This document shows, in pieces, positions 1 through 8,292 of a DNA stretch of 64,000 nucleotides; the stretch's first letter is position 1; the number at the start of each line of letters is the position of its first letter. The notes beneath the pieces were generated by a model. That model was not told the origin of the DNA, searched no databases, and worked only from the letters and a program-made list of their open reading frames with translations. A program made the position numbers and the translations under genes. The stretch is taken from the NCBI RefSeq assembly GCF_003206155.1, contig NZ_PZJV01000002.1, positions 248,001 through 312,000 on the forward strand. The letters are read 5' to 3'. The stretch comes from Salinicola halophilus (GTDB lineage: Bacteria; Pseudomonadota; Gammaproteobacteria; Pseudomonadales; Halomonadaceae).

Positions 1-9
1 AGCGCCAGA

Positions 10-681
10 ATGTCTGAAGCCGGTTCTGAAACCAATGTCAGCCGCGTCGCCGTGTTCGATACCCACCCCGTCGAGCCGATCGACGCCGAGTCGCCGCTCG
101 CCTGGAGCCGTCAGCGCGGGCTCGTCGATGCCGCCGGCGGCAGCGGTCAGGTGCGAGCGGTCGAACGTCCCTTTCTCGGCCATCTGATCCTGCGCGGCGG
201 TGCCATCACCCTCGACGAGGCGGTACGCGCCGAGCTGGGGATCAACCTGCCGGGCAAGCCGCTGGGCCTGAATCTCGATGCCGATGGCAGCCGTTCGGTG
301 CAGTGGCTGTCGCCGGACGAGTGGCTGGTGATCGTCCCCGGCGGGGAAGAGTTCGAGCTGGAGAATCGCCTGCGCGAGCGGCTGGGGGATGCCCACTTCG
401 CCATCGTCAACGTCAGCGGAGGACAGACGCTGGTGGAGCTCTCGGGGGAGAAGGCTCGCGAGGTGCTGATGAAGTCGGTGACCTATGACGTGCACAGCCA
501 CGGTCTGCCGGTGGGCAAGGCGGTGGGGACGGTCTTCGCCAAGACCAGCGTCAACCTGCGCCGACCCAGCGAGGATCGTTTCGAGCTGGTGGTGCGGCGA
601 AGCTTTGCCGACTACTGCGTGCGCTGGCTAAGGGATGCCGGACGCGAATACGGCGTGAGCGTCGAATCCCCGACGTCCTGA
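10..681 (+). CDS. soxG: Sarcosine oxidase gamma subunit
   Basis: This is the small gamma subunit of heterotetrameric sarcosine oxidase, which oxidises sarcosine to glycine and passes the C1 unit to tetrahydrofolate in the cytoplasm. The 223-aa product is close to the family's usual ~200 aa. It has the family's central motif around WLSPDEWLVIVPG (residues ~98-110), followed by a VNVSGGQTLVELSG stretch and a KTSVNLRR/FELVVRRSFADY C-terminal block. The ATG at 10 is the first available start. In another frame a stop occurs at 15-17, so an upstream soxA could end by overlapping this start, but soxA itself lies outside the window. The next gene is purU, the usual companion in sox operons. I am confident of the family; the start is slightly uncertain because the upstream context is missing. 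Confidence 0.93.
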   Translation: MSEAGSETNVSRVAVFDTHPVEPIDAESPLAWSRQRGLVDAAGGSGQVRAVERPFLGHLILRGGAITLDEAVRAELGINLPGKPLGLNLDADGSRSVQWLSPDEWLVIVPGGEEFELENRLRERLGDAHFAIVNVSGGQTLVELSGEKAREVLMKSVTYDVHSHGLPVGKAVGTVFAKTSVNLRRPSEDRFELVVRRSFADYCVRWLRDAGREYGVSVESPTS

Positions 682-686
682 TGATT

Positions 687-714
687 GGCCGCCATCGCCT
701 GCGCGATGGCGGCC
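687..714 (+). other. Perfect 12-bp stem hairpin between soxG and purU
   Basis: GGCCGCCATCGC (687-698) and its exact reverse complement GCGATGGCGGCC (703-714) flank a 4-nt CTGC loop. No T-run follows, so this is not a typical intrinsic terminator. It lies 6 nt after the soxG stop and 15 nt before the chosen purU ATG. It could stabilise the 3' end of a processed sox mRNA or tune readthrough into purU. It also argues that the purU coding region starts at 730 and not at the upstream in-frame TTG. Confidence 0.75.
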
Positions 715-729
715 GTGGCTGGAGCCATC

Positions 730-1614
730 ATGCAAATCAACAAAGACAGGCAGGCCGAAAACGACAGCTGGATTCTCGCCGCTCAGTGCCCGAGCCGACT
801 GGGGACGGTGGACGTGGTCACGCGCTTTCTCAAGGAGCAGGCGTGCTACATCACCGAGCTGCACTCGTTCGATGACTACCGGGGCGGGCGCTTCTTCATT
901 CGCGCGGCGTTTCGCCCGGAGCTGGGTGATTTCACCGAAGCCGCCTTCCACGAACGCTTCGCCGCCCGCGCCGCCGAGTTCGACATGACCTTCGAGCTGA
1001 TGGCCCCCGGCACACGACTGCCGGTGGTGATCATGGTGTCCAAGGCGGATCACTGCTTGAACGATCTGCTCTATCGCTATCGTACCGGGCAGCTGGCGAT
1101 CGACGTGCGAGCCATTGTCTCCAACCACCCGGATCTGGAGCCGCTGGCCGCCTGGCACGACATTCCGTATCACCACCTGCCGGTGACGCCGGAGACCAAG
1201 GCGGAGCAGGAGGCCGCGATTCGCCAAGTGGTGCACGAAAGCGGTGCGGAGCTGGTGATCCTCGCCCGCTACATGCAGGTGCTCTCGCCGGATCTGTGTC
1301 ACGAATTCGCCGGCCGCGCGATCAACATCCACCACTCGCTGCTGCCGGGGTTCAAGGGCGCCAAGCCCTACCATCAGGCCTACGAGAAGGGCGTGAAGCT
1401 GGTCGGCGCCACGGCGCACTACATCAACGACGATCTCGACGAGGGGCCGATCATCGCCCAGGGAGTGGAGACGGTGGATCATGCGCACTACCCGGAGGAT
1501 CTGGTGGCGCGGGGACGCGACATCGAATGTCTGACGCTTTCGCGGGCGGTTCGCTACCACCAGCAGAAGCGGGTGTTTCTGCACTCGGGGCGCACGGTGG
1601 TGCTTTCGGGCTGA
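730..1614 (+). CDS. purU: Formyltetrahydrofolate deformylase
   Basis: PurU hydrolyses 10-formyl-tetrahydrofolate to formate and tetrahydrofolate. It balances the one-carbon pool when sarcosine oxidase generates C1 units. The 294-aa product has an N-terminal ACT regulatory domain (~residues 8-85, opening LAAQCPSRLGTVDVV). A formyltransferase-fold domain follows, with INIHHSLLPGFKGA (catalytic Asn-His) and HYINDDLDEGPII (catalytic Asp). The ATG at 730 is chosen because GGAG lies 5 nt upstream; the in-frame TTG at 685 would place a perfect hairpin in coding sequence. It lies directly downstream of soxG on the same strand, as in glycine-betaine/sarcosine degradation operons. An intrinsic terminator follows at 1685. 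Confidence 0.96.
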   Translation: MQINKDRQAENDSWILAAQCPSRLGTVDVVTRFLKEQACYITELHSFDDYRGGRFFIRAAFRPELGDFTEAAFHERFAARAAEFDMTFELMAPGTRLPVVIMVSKADHCLNDLLYRYRTGQLAIDVRAIVSNHPDLEPLAAWHDIPYHHLPVTPETKAEQEAAIRQVVHESGAELVILARYMQVLSPDLCHEFAGRAINIHHSLLPGFKGAKPYHQAYEKGVKLVGATAHYINDDLDEGPIIAQGVETVDHAHYPEDLVARGRDIECLTLSRAVRYHQQKRVFLHSGRTVVLSG

Positions 1615-1620
1615 TCGAAC

Positions 1621-1682
1621 TCCGTCGCCTCTCTCTCCAACTTCGCTTTCGCCTCTCTCTTCGACTGCGCTTACGCCTCTCC
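1621..1682 (+). repeat. Imperfect 24-bp tandem repeat after purU
   Basis: The block CGCCTCTC recurs at 1626, 1650 and 1674, exactly 24 bp apart, with the intervening bases partly conserved (pyrimidine runs then CTTCG/CTGCG). The array starts a few bases after the purU stop and ends at the terminator hairpin. Confidence 0.7.
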
Positions 1683-1684
1683 AG

Positions 1685-1708
1685 GCCCGCCCCCGCGCGG
1701 GCTTTTTT
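1685..1708 (+). terminator. Intrinsic terminator of the sox-purU unit
   Basis: GCCCGC (1685-1690) pairs with GCGGGC (1697-1702) around a C-rich loop and is followed directly by six T residues. It ends transcription from purU and separates it from the riboswitch-terC unit. Confidence 0.85.
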
Positions 1709-1712
1709 CTGC

Positions 1713-1741
1713 TTGCCACGCTGCGGGGCCCACGCCACAAT
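1713..1741 (+). promoter_or_regulatory. Candidate sigma-70 promoter of the terC leader
   Basis: TTGCCA at 1713-1718 and CACAAT at 1736-1741 are separated by 17 bp. Transcription would start near 1748, just at the 5' edge of the predicted manganese riboswitch. It sits in the ~40 nt left between the purU terminator and the riboswitch, which leaves little alternative space for a promoter. Confidence 0.5.
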
Positions 1742-1746
1742 GCGCC

Positions 1747-1903
1747 GGCACGGAAGGGGAGTATCCCACGGGCCGGATCATTGTCCGCCCCGGCAATAGC
1801 GTCGTCAGCACGGGCCACATGCCCCGGCGCTATCGGTCACTTCGAGGCATTCGGCCTCGGCGCGACGGGAGAGACTTTCGGTGACGTTCACCGTCTACCG
1901 GAG
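1747..1903 (+). ncRNA. yybP-ykoY-type manganese riboswitch leader
   Basis: The leader carries the hallmark sequences of the yybP-ykoY class in order. First comes GGAAGGGGAGTAT (from 1752), then GCGTCGTCAGCACG (1799-1812), which resembles the conserved metal-binding loop. A CGGTGA/TCACCG hairpin follows (1880-1893), and the leader closes with GTCTACCGGAGG (1893-1904), which runs into the ribosome binding site of terC. Established knowledge: this class senses Mn2+ and controls exporters such as MntP and the TerC-family protein Alx, the family encoded downstream. Because the closing strand includes the Shine-Dalgarno region, translational control is the likely mechanism. This call is from motif memory, not a covariance-model search. 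Confidence 0.82.
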
Positions 1904-1911
1904 GTTCCCGC

Positions 1912-2913
1912 ATGCACGTACCCGTCTGGGTCTGGCTGGCGACTGTCGCTGGCATCGCCGCACTCTTTCTCTTCGACTTCTTCGCCCACGTACGCAAGCC
2001 GCACGATCCCACCTTTCGGGAGGCGGCCTGGTGGTCGGTGTTCTTCGTCGCCCTCGCCATGGCCTTTGGCGCGGGGCTCTGGTGGGTCTGGGGGGCGCAG
2101 CACGGCGCCGAGTACTTCGCCGGCTTCATCACCGAGAAGAGCCTGTCGGTCGACAACCTCTTCGTCTTCCTGATCATCATGTCGAAGTTCGCGGTGCCAC
2201 GACCCTATCAGCAGAAGGCGCTGCTCATCGGTATCGTCATCGCGCTGATTCTGCGCGGCGCCTTCATCGCCGTGGGGGCGGCCGCCATCGCCCAGTTCAG
2301 CTGGGTGTTCTATCTGTTCGGGCTATTTCTGCTCTACACCGCGATCCAGCTGGTACGCGAGGGCGCCGGCGGGCACGACGAGAACGAAGCCTACGAGCCC
2401 AACGCCATGGTGCGCTGGGTGCAGAAGCGTCTGCCGGCGACGGATGAGTTCGACGGCGACCGCCTCTTCAGCGTCAAGACCGGCAAGCGGCTGGCGACGC
2501 CGCTGTTCATGGTGGTGGTGGCGCTCGGCATGACCGACGTACTCTTCGCGCTGGATTCGATCCCGGCGATCTACGGGCTGACCAAGGAGCCCTATATCGT
2601 CTTCACTACCAATGCCTTCGCCCTGCTGGGGCTGCTCCAGCTCTACTTCCTGATCGGCGGGCTGTTGAAGCGTCTGGTCTATCTGAGCCTGGGGCTCTCG
2701 TTCATTCTGGCGTTCATCGGCGTGAAGCTGATCATCGAGGCGATGCATACCAACACGCTGGCGTTCATCAACGGCGGTGAGCCGATCCATCTGGTACCCG
2801 AGATTCCGATCTGGCTGTCGATGACGATCATCCTCGGCACGCTGGTGGTCACCACGGTCGCGAGTCTGATCAAGAGCCGTCATCAGTCCAGGGTCGTGTC
2901 CGACTCGCACTGA
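1912..2913 (+). CDS. TerC/Alx family membrane protein, probable Mn2+ exporter
   Basis: This 333-aa polytopic inner-membrane protein has about nine hydrophobic segments. It carries the TerC signatures EKSLSVDNLFVFLIIM (~residues 77-92) and DVLFALDSIPAIYGLT (~residues 207-222), whose membrane-embedded acidic residues are thought to bind metal. Length and motifs match Alx of E. coli, a Mn2+ exporter under a manganese/pH-responsive RNA leader. The same type of leader precedes this gene, which supports manganese export over tellurite resistance. The ATG at 1912 is preceded by GGAGG. It is monocistronic and convergent with the following gene, with no obvious terminator in the 32-bp gap. Confidence 0.92.
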   Translation: MHVPVWVWLATVAGIAALFLFDFFAHVRKPHDPTFREAAWWSVFFVALAMAFGAGLWWVWGAQHGAEYFAGFITEKSLSVDNLFVFLIIMSKFAVPRPYQQKALLIGIVIALILRGAFIAVGAAAIAQFSWVFYLFGLFLLYTAIQLVREGAGGHDENEAYEPNAMVRWVQKRLPATDEFDGDRLFSVKTGKRLATPLFMVVVALGMTDVLFALDSIPAIYGLTKEPYIVFTTNAFALLGLLQLYFLIGGLLKRLVYLSLGLSFILAFIGVKLIIEAMHTNTLAFINGGEPIHLVPEIPIWLSMTIILGTLVVTTVASLIKSRHQSRVVSDSH

Positions 2914-2945
2914 CGCCGCCTGTCCGAGGTTGCTTGTCTGACACG

Positions 2946-4595
2946 CTACGGCGTGGCGTTTCGCGCCTCGCCGTAGAGTCGATGCAGCAGTCCCCTCATC
3001 GTCTCCATCGGACGCGCGCTTTCGGGGCCGGGCGGCAACGTTCCCGTCCGGAATCCGGCCTTCAGGAACCCTTCCAATAGCGCCGGGTCGCCGCTGATGA
3101 CGTGGATCGGCACGTCGCGTCCCGGACGACGGCCGATCACCGCCGGCGCCGCCTGATGATCCCCGAGCACGATCAGCAGCGTATGGTCGTCGACGTAGCG
3201 GCGCGCGAAACCGCCTACCGTCGCCAGCGCATAGTCGATCGCGGGGGCGTAGTAGTCACGCATCTCGTCCGGGTCCTGCCACAGTTTGGCGTAGTCCTCG
3301 CCCACGCCTGCCCAGCGCGAGAACACCTCGCCGTCGCCGAGGGCATCCCAGTCCTCGAGTGGCTCGATCGCCGGATACCAGGGGGCGTGGCTCGAAAGGG
3401 TCGCGAGCTCGGTGAACGTCGGCGTGTCGGCGTCTTCGGCCAATGCATATTGGGCGACACGCTGCCAGGTGAACTGATCCGGCATGCTCGCCCAGCCGAT
3501 CGGCGGCCCGCGGTAGTCCATCGTTGCCTCGACGTGAATCTCGTCGTAGCCGTAGCGCTCGCCCTCCGGCCAGGCGCGGGTGATGCCCGGCATCACGGCA
3601 AGGGTTCGATGGCCGGTCGCGGTGAAGTCGTCGATGAGCGTCGAGCGCGGGCGGTTCATCATCAATTCGAAGCGCAGCTGCGAGGTGACGGGCAACCCGC
3701 TGAGAAAGGTGGCGTGGTTGAGCCAGGACTGCCCGCCGAGCGTCGCGGCGGTGACGCGCCCGGTGACCATCGAGAGTCCGGCCTCGTCGAGGGTTTGCTC
3801 GAGCGCTGCCAGCCGAGGCCGGACGGTATCGGCGAAGGGTTCACGCTCGACCGCTGCCACCCCGTAGGACTCGATGAAGCCGAGAACGACGTCGATATCG
3901 GCGAGCCCCGGCAGCGCCTGCCCTTGCACGGGATAGGCGGGTTCGGTGGCGAGACGCTGCCCGAAGGTCTCGAGGGCGGCGCGGGTATCGCTCGCCCGCT
4001 GCCACTCGAAGTCGATGAATCCCACCAGCGGCTGGCCGAGTGCCGAGATCGCAACGCCCGTCGCGCCATCCGTGGCTTCGCTTTCGCTGAGCGGCGCGAC
4101 ACCGACGAGCCCGCCGACTCCCACGACCCCGAGTGCGAGGGCCAGCGGCCAGGGCGTACTGCGTCCATCGAAGCGGCGCAGCAGGTACTGCAGCGCCAGC
4201 CCCAGCAGGAAGGCACCGACGCCAAGAGCGGCGACGAGCGCGGTGGCCAGCGCATAGCCCAGGTTGGAAACCATCAGCTCGAGCAGAATCGGGATCAGAC
4301 CGAGGTCGGTATACAGGTTGAGCGAGCGACCCTGCATGCGCTGCATCAGCGTGTCGCCGAGAGCGCAGAAGGCGACGACCACGGCGAAGAGGGCAACGCT
4401 ACCGGTCAGCCAGCGGCGGCCGCGGAAGGGCGGAATCAGTGCCAGCAGGCCGACGATCGCCACGGCTTCCAGGGCGACGGCATGAGCCGGTGGAAAGCCC
4501 GCCCAGGGAAATTCGAGCGCGAGGAAGACGCCGTTGAGCAGTGCCAGCGCAGAGATCAGCGCCAGCAGCGGAGAGCGTCGAAACGGTGAGCGCAT
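2946..4595 (-). CDS. Membrane-anchored sulfatase/alkaline phosphatase-fold protein
   Basis: The 549-aa product has about five N-terminal transmembrane helices (residues ~8-215) and a large C-terminal, presumably periplasmic, alkaline phosphatase-superfamily domain. Visible elements are FIESYG (first metal ligand region), GGQSWLNHATFLSG (candidate Ser nucleophile), a SSHAPWYP segment and LGDHQAAP (distal Asp-His metal ligands). The architecture recalls lipoteichoic-acid-synthase-like phosphotransferases of Gram-negative bacteria that act on lipid- or glycan-linked groups, but the substrate cannot be read from sequence. The start at 4595 is chosen because AGAGGA lies just upstream; a longer reading from 4760 would add an arginine-rich, non-homologous-looking leader. 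Divergent from the next gene. Confidence 0.75.
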   Translation of the reverse strand: MRSPFRRSPLLALISALALLNGVFLALEFPWAGFPPAHAVALEAVAIVGLLALIPPFRGRRWLTGSVALFAVVVAFCALGDTLMQRMQGRSLNLYTDLGLIPILLELMVSNLGYALATALVAALGVGAFLLGLALQYLLRRFDGRSTPWPLALALGVVGVGGLVGVAPLSESEATDGATGVAISALGQPLVGFIDFEWQRASDTRAALETFGQRLATEPAYPVQGQALPGLADIDVVLGFIESYGVAAVEREPFADTVRPRLAALEQTLDEAGLSMVTGRVTAATLGGQSWLNHATFLSGLPVTSQLRFELMMNRPRSTLIDDFTATGHRTLAVMPGITRAWPEGERYGYDEIHVEATMDYRGPPIGWASMPDQFTWQRVAQYALAEDADTPTFTELATLSSHAPWYPAIEPLEDWDALGDGEVFSRWAGVGEDYAKLWQDPDEMRDYYAPAIDYALATVGGFARRYVDDHTLLIVLGDHQAAPAVIGRRPGRDVPIHVISGDPALLEGFLKAGFRTGTLPPGPESARPMETMRGLLHRLYGEARNATP

Positions 4596-4810
4596 GCAGG
4601 GTCCTCTAGGCGATCGGATGAAGGGGCGGGGCCGACAGGCGCGAGGCCTGTCGGCACGCCATCCCCCGACGAGCGTCGCCGCAGCATAGCAGCGAAGCGG
4701 GGTGACGCTCAGGGGCCGGGTCGGGCAAAGCGCCGGACGAGAGGTTAGACTGTTCGCCATCGTCTCGACGACCGTCTCTTTTCATCGCCGCTATTCAAGG
4801 ATGTGCCCCC

Positions 4811-5476
4811 ATGGCTCACGCGCAAGAACTGATCCTCGAGCCCGCCAATCAGCGACCTGCCGACGCCTGCGTCATTCTGCTGCATGGTCTCGGCGCCGAC
4901 GGCCACGACTTCGAGCCACTGGTGCCCGCGCTCGGGCTGGACGATGCCCTGGCGGTCCGCTTCGTGCTGCCGCACGCGCCGCAGCTGCCAGTCACCATCA
5001 ACGGCGGTACGCCGATGCCCGCGTGGTACGACATCCTGGAGATGAATCTGGGGCGTCGCGTCGACGTCGCGCAGCTTCGCGCCTCCGCCGAGCGCGTCCA
5101 CGCGCTGATCGACGCCCAGATCGAAGCGGGCATCGACAGTCGTCGTATCGTCATCGCCGGCTTCTCCCAGGGCGGCGCGGTCGCCTACGAGGCGGCGCTC
5201 TCCTATACCCAGCCGCTAGGCGGGTTGCTGGCGCTGTCGACCTACTACGCCACCGCGGACAGCATCGAACTGGCCGAGGCCAATCGTGCGCTGCCGGTGG
5301 AAGTGCATCACGGCACCGCCGACCCGGTGGTGCCGGAGAGTCTGGGACGCGAGGGCGCGGAGCGCGCCGAAGCGCAGGGCTATCCGATCAACTATCGCAC
5401 CTATGAGATGGGCCACAGCCTCTGCCCCGAACAGGCGGGCGATATCGCCAAGTGGCTCGCGTCGAGGCTCGGCTGA
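4811..5476 (+). CDS. Carboxylesterase/phospholipase-family alpha/beta hydrolase
   Basis: A 221-aa cytoplasmic serine hydrolase of the small carboxylesterase (EstB/YpfH-like) family. It has the LHGLGADGHDF oxyanion region (~residues 24-34), the nucleophile motif GFSQGGA (~116-122), the Asp-containing HGTADPVVP (~167-175) and the catalytic His in MGHSLCPEQ. It would cleave short-chain or lysophospholipid esters; the physiological substrate is unknown. It is followed 4 nt later by a methyltransferase-like gene, so the two are probably cotranscribed. Confidence 0.9.
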   Translation: MAHAQELILEPANQRPADACVILLHGLGADGHDFEPLVPALGLDDALAVRFVLPHAPQLPVTINGGTPMPAWYDILEMNLGRRVDVAQLRASAERVHALIDAQIEAGIDSRRIVIAGFSQGGAVAYEAALSYTQPLGGLLALSTYYATADSIELAEANRALPVEVHHGTADPVVPESLGREGAERAEAQGYPINYRTYEMGHSLCPEQAGDIAKWLASRLG

Positions 5477-5480
5477 CGCC

Positions 5481-6116
5481 ATGCAGAGTATGGATTCGCT
5501 CGAGGGGCAGGCGAACGATGCCCTGACCAGCCCCGCCGCTCAGCGCAATCGCGAGCCCATTGCCGAGGTGCTGGCGCAGGTGCTGCCGGCGGCCGGCCGA
5601 GTGCTCGAGATCGCCAGCGGCAGCGGCGAACACGCGGTGCATTTCGCCGCGCGTTTTCCCAACCTCGACTGGCAGCCCTCCGACGCCAGCAGCGAGGCGC
5701 GCCGCTCCATTGCCGCCTGGTGCGGGGCGGCGGCGCTTGGCAATCTCGCCGAGCCGCTGGCGCTCGACGTGACCGCCGAGTGGCCGATCGAGGCGCCGCT
5801 TGCCGCCATCGTCTGCAGCAACATGCTGCACATCTCGCCGTGGCCGGCCAGCGAAGCGCTCTTCGCCGGCGCCGGGCGTACCCTTGCCGAGGGCGCGCCG
5901 CTCGTCGTCTACGGTCCGTTTCGCGAGCGCGGGGCGCATACCGCGCCCAGCAACGCGCGCTTCGACGCCGACCTTCGTGCACGAGACGTGCGCTGGGGCA
6001 TCCGCGACGTCGAGGCGCTCGATGCGCTCGCCGAGGCGGCGGGCCTGGCGTACGAAGCGCACTATCCGCTGCCAGCCAACAACGCCTGCCGGATATGGCG
6101 TCGCCGGGCGCGCTAG
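5481..6116 (+). CDS. DUF938 family SAM-dependent methyltransferase-like protein
   Basis: The 211-aa product has a class I methyltransferase fold. The glycine-rich motif VLEIASGSGEHAVHFA (~residues 36-51) is followed by WQPSDAS and by VCSNMLHISPW, a hallmark of DUF938. YGPFRERGAHTAPSN is the second conserved block. The substrate is unknown. The ATG at 5481 sits 4 nt after the esterase stop; an in-frame ATG at 5490 is an alternative. Longer upstream readings would run back through the esterase gene and are rejected. Confidence 0.85.
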   Translation: MQSMDSLEGQANDALTSPAAQRNREPIAEVLAQVLPAAGRVLEIASGSGEHAVHFAARFPNLDWQPSDASSEARRSIAAWCGAAALGNLAEPLALDVTAEWPIEAPLAAIVCSNMLHISPWPASEALFAGAGRTLAEGAPLVVYGPFRERGAHTAPSNARFDADLRARDVRWGIRDVEALDALAEAAGLAYEAHYPLPANNACRIWRRRAR

Positions 6117-6170
6117 ATCGCGCTCGGCTATACTCAAGCACGACCGTCAGCGACCAGGAGGATTCACGCA

Positions 6171-6413
6171 ATGTCGGACTTTTCCGAAGAATTCCGTATG
6201 CCCAAAGGCTGCCCCAAGTGCGATAGCCATTCGATGAAAGTGTCGCAGGCCAAGAACGATGACGATCACGTCTACTGCATCTCCTGCAACACCGAGGTCT
6301 GCACCTGGGAAGAAGCGCAGCGCATCATGGCCGAAACCCCGCGCAGCGAAGCCGAGCAGCTCATCGAGGACGTCAAGAACAACAAAAAGCCTGACGTGGA
6401 AGAGAATCACTGA
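6171..6413 (+). CDS. Small zinc-ribbon-like hypothetical protein
   Basis: An 80-aa acidic protein with two CxxC pairs, CPKC (residues ~14-17) and CISC (~37-40), spaced as in a compact zinc ribbon, followed by a charged helical tail ending DVEENH. A strong AGGAGG lies 6 nt upstream of the ATG. No enzymatic motif is visible. It may be an accessory or regulatory metal-binding protein. It is monocistronic and ends before a perfect palindromic terminator. I do not recognise a characterised homologue. Confidence 0.78.
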   Translation: MSDFSEEFRMPKGCPKCDSHSMKVSQAKNDDDHVYCISCNTEVCTWEEAQRIMAETPRSEAEQLIEDVKNNKKPDVEENH

Positions 6414-6450
6414 CGTTAGAGTCGCGCGCCATTGTCGGCGTGATGATTCG

Positions 6451-6486
6451 ACGCAAAACGCCCCGGCATGCCGGGGCGTTTTGCGT
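6451..6486. terminator. Bidirectional terminator (perfect 18-bp palindrome)
   Basis: ACGCAAAACGCCCCGGCA (6451-6468) is followed directly by its exact reverse complement (6469-6486). Each side carries a GC-rich core flanked by an AAAA/TTTT run, so it can terminate both the zinc-ribbon gene (+) and phoH (-), which converge here. Confidence 0.9.
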
Positions 6487-6534
6487 GGTGGGCCGAGTGG
6501 GTGGCGACATAGCGTGGATGCGCCGAGTGGGGTG

Positions 6535-7950
6535 TCAGAGAAGCTCCTCGGCGGCGAGTGCCAGGCGCGAGCGCTCGACGCTCTTGAGGGTGATGTGGCC
6601 AGCGTGGGGCCAGTCGCGGAAGCGCTCGACCACCGCCGCCATGCCGCAGGTGTTGGCGGTGAGATAGGGCGTATCGATCTGGCCGACGTTGCCCAGACAG
6701 ACGATCTTGGTATTGCGCCCGGCGCGGGTAATGAGCGACTTGAGCTGCTTGGGGGTGAAGTTCTGCGCCTCGTCGATGATCAGGATGGTGTCGTTGAGTG
6801 TGCGTCCGCGCATGAAAGTCGGCGAGCGGATCTGGACCCGCGAGCCGATCAGTTGGCGGGTCGCGCCGTCGCTCCAGCTCGATGAGCCCTCCCGCTCGTC
6901 CCGCAGCAGGTTGTCCATGTTGTCGTGGAAGGCGCCCATCCACGGCGACATCTTCTCCTCTTCGGTGCCCGGCAGAAAGCCGATGTCCTCGCCCATGGGG
7001 ATCGGAGCGCGGGTGAAGACGATCCGCTCGAAGCGTTTACCGTCGAGCGTCTGCTGAAACGCCGCGGCGAGCGTCATGAAAGTCTTGCCGGTACCGGCGC
7101 TGCCGGCAATGGTCAGGATGTCGATCTCCGGGTCCATCAGCAGGTTGAGGGCAAAGTTCTGCCGGCTATCGTGGGCGTGAACGCCCCAGACGCCGTCGTG
7201 ATGGCGGTAGTTGGTCAGAAGCTCGAGGGTAGCGCGCCTGGGGCCCATGCTGCGCACGATCGCTTCGAAATCGGCGCCGTTCTCGCTGTCGGAGATGAGC
7301 ATGCCGACGTGCCACGACTCGGGAACGCTTCCCTCCAGGTGGTAGCGCGTCTGCCCTTCGGCGCGCTCGACCATCACCTCGACGTCGAGCGACTCCCAAA
7401 GACTCTGCCCGCCGCGGCCCGCCTCGGCATAGACTTGGGCGCCTTCGATCATGGTGTCGAGATCGTCGAAGGCGCGGTCGTTGAGATAGTCTTCCACTGG
7501 CACTTTGAGCGCCGCGGCCTTCACGCGCAGATTGATGTCCTTGGTGATGAGGATTACCGAGGCGTCGGGACGCTCGTCGCGCAGGCGGCAGGTTTCGGCG
7601 AGGATGCGGTTGTCCGGCGAGTTTTCCAGCGTTTCCAGCGGGGCGAGATCCGAGTAGCAGAGAAACCGCAGCCGCCCGGCCGGATCGCCGGTGACGCGGG
7701 GAATCGGAATACCCTGCTGAATCTGTTCGGGGGTGACGTTGGCGGTCAGGTCGGAGAGGGTGCGGCTGATCTGTCGTGCGGTACGCGCAATTTCGCGCAT
7801 GCCGTTTTTGTGTTTATCGAGCTCCTCGAGCACCGTCATGGGGATGACGACGTCGTGCTCGTCGAAGTGGTAGAGGGCGGCGGGATCGTGAATCAGGACG
7901 TTGGTGTCCAGCACGTAGAGCCTGTTGGCTTTCTTGTCGATTCGCACCAT
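6535..7950 (-). CDS. PIN-PhoH fusion ATPase (PhoH2-like)
   Basis: The 471-aa product joins an N-terminal PIN ribonuclease domain (YVLDTNVLIHDP at ~residues 10-21, acidic residues further on) to a C-terminal PhoH P-loop ATPase domain. The latter has Walker A IAGSAGTGKTFMTLAAA and Walker B DTILIIDEAQNFTPKQ. Known relatives of this architecture act as ATP-dependent RNA helicase-nucleases. The ATG at 7950 lies 11 nt after AGGAG. A TTG six bases earlier has better spacing (5 nt) and could be the true initiator; the protein would gain only two residues. It follows mepM on the same strand but behind a terminator, so it has its own promoter in 7951-8234. Confidence 0.92.
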   Translation of the reverse strand: MVRIDKKANRLYVLDTNVLIHDPAALYHFDEHDVVIPMTVLEELDKHKNGMREIARTARQISRTLSDLTANVTPEQIQQGIPIPRVTGDPAGRLRFLCYSDLAPLETLENSPDNRILAETCRLRDERPDASVILITKDINLRVKAAALKVPVEDYLNDRAFDDLDTMIEGAQVYAEAGRGGQSLWESLDVEVMVERAEGQTRYHLEGSVPESWHVGMLISDSENGADFEAIVRSMGPRRATLELLTNYRHHDGVWGVHAHDSRQNFALNLLMDPEIDILTIAGSAGTGKTFMTLAAAFQQTLDGKRFERIVFTRAPIPMGEDIGFLPGTEEEKMSPWMGAFHDNMDNLLRDEREGSSSWSDGATRQLIGSRVQIRSPTFMRGRTLNDTILIIDEAQNFTPKQLKSLITRAGRNTKIVCLGNVGQIDTPYLTANTCGMAAVVERFRDWPHAGHITLKSVERSRLALAAEELL

Positions 7951-8234
7951 CGGCAAAAGCACTCCTGTGAGATCAAGGCTTCTCGACCCTGACAGTGTGC
8001 GGTGACAAGTCGATGTCGCCTTGACCACTCCATCAGTGCCGCGATTTCGGACATCAGGATTGGGGCTCGGCGTTACCTCTCTGGCGAGTGGCTTCTTCTG
8101 CAGAATGACGCGCTATCGCGAAAAGCGCCAGCCCCGAGACGGGCGATCGACGAAAGTGGCCGAAGGTGACGGGATGGGCGTCGACGCGATCTCGAGCTTG
8201 CGCCGATGCGATGTCGTGATCGCGTGACCCAACG
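7951..8234. other. Intergenic region upstream of phoH
   Basis: About 280 bp between the mepM terminator and phoH. No convincing gene, tRNA or repeat is seen. It must contain the phoH promoter, but I could not identify clear -35/-10 boxes. Confidence 0.5.
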
Positions 8235-8235
8235 C

Positions 8236-8262
8236 AAAAAAGCCACCCGTCGGGTGGCTTTT
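8236..8262 (-). terminator. Intrinsic terminator of mepM
   Basis: AAAGCCACCCG (8239-8249) and CGGGTGGCTTT (8251-8261) are exact reverse complements. Read on the minus strand, the hairpin is followed by six T residues (the A-run at 8236-8241). It is the 3' end of the M23 peptidase transcript. Confidence 0.88.
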
Positions 8263-8292
8263 CCGGTGCCGCTTCGCGCTTCGACGTGGGGC

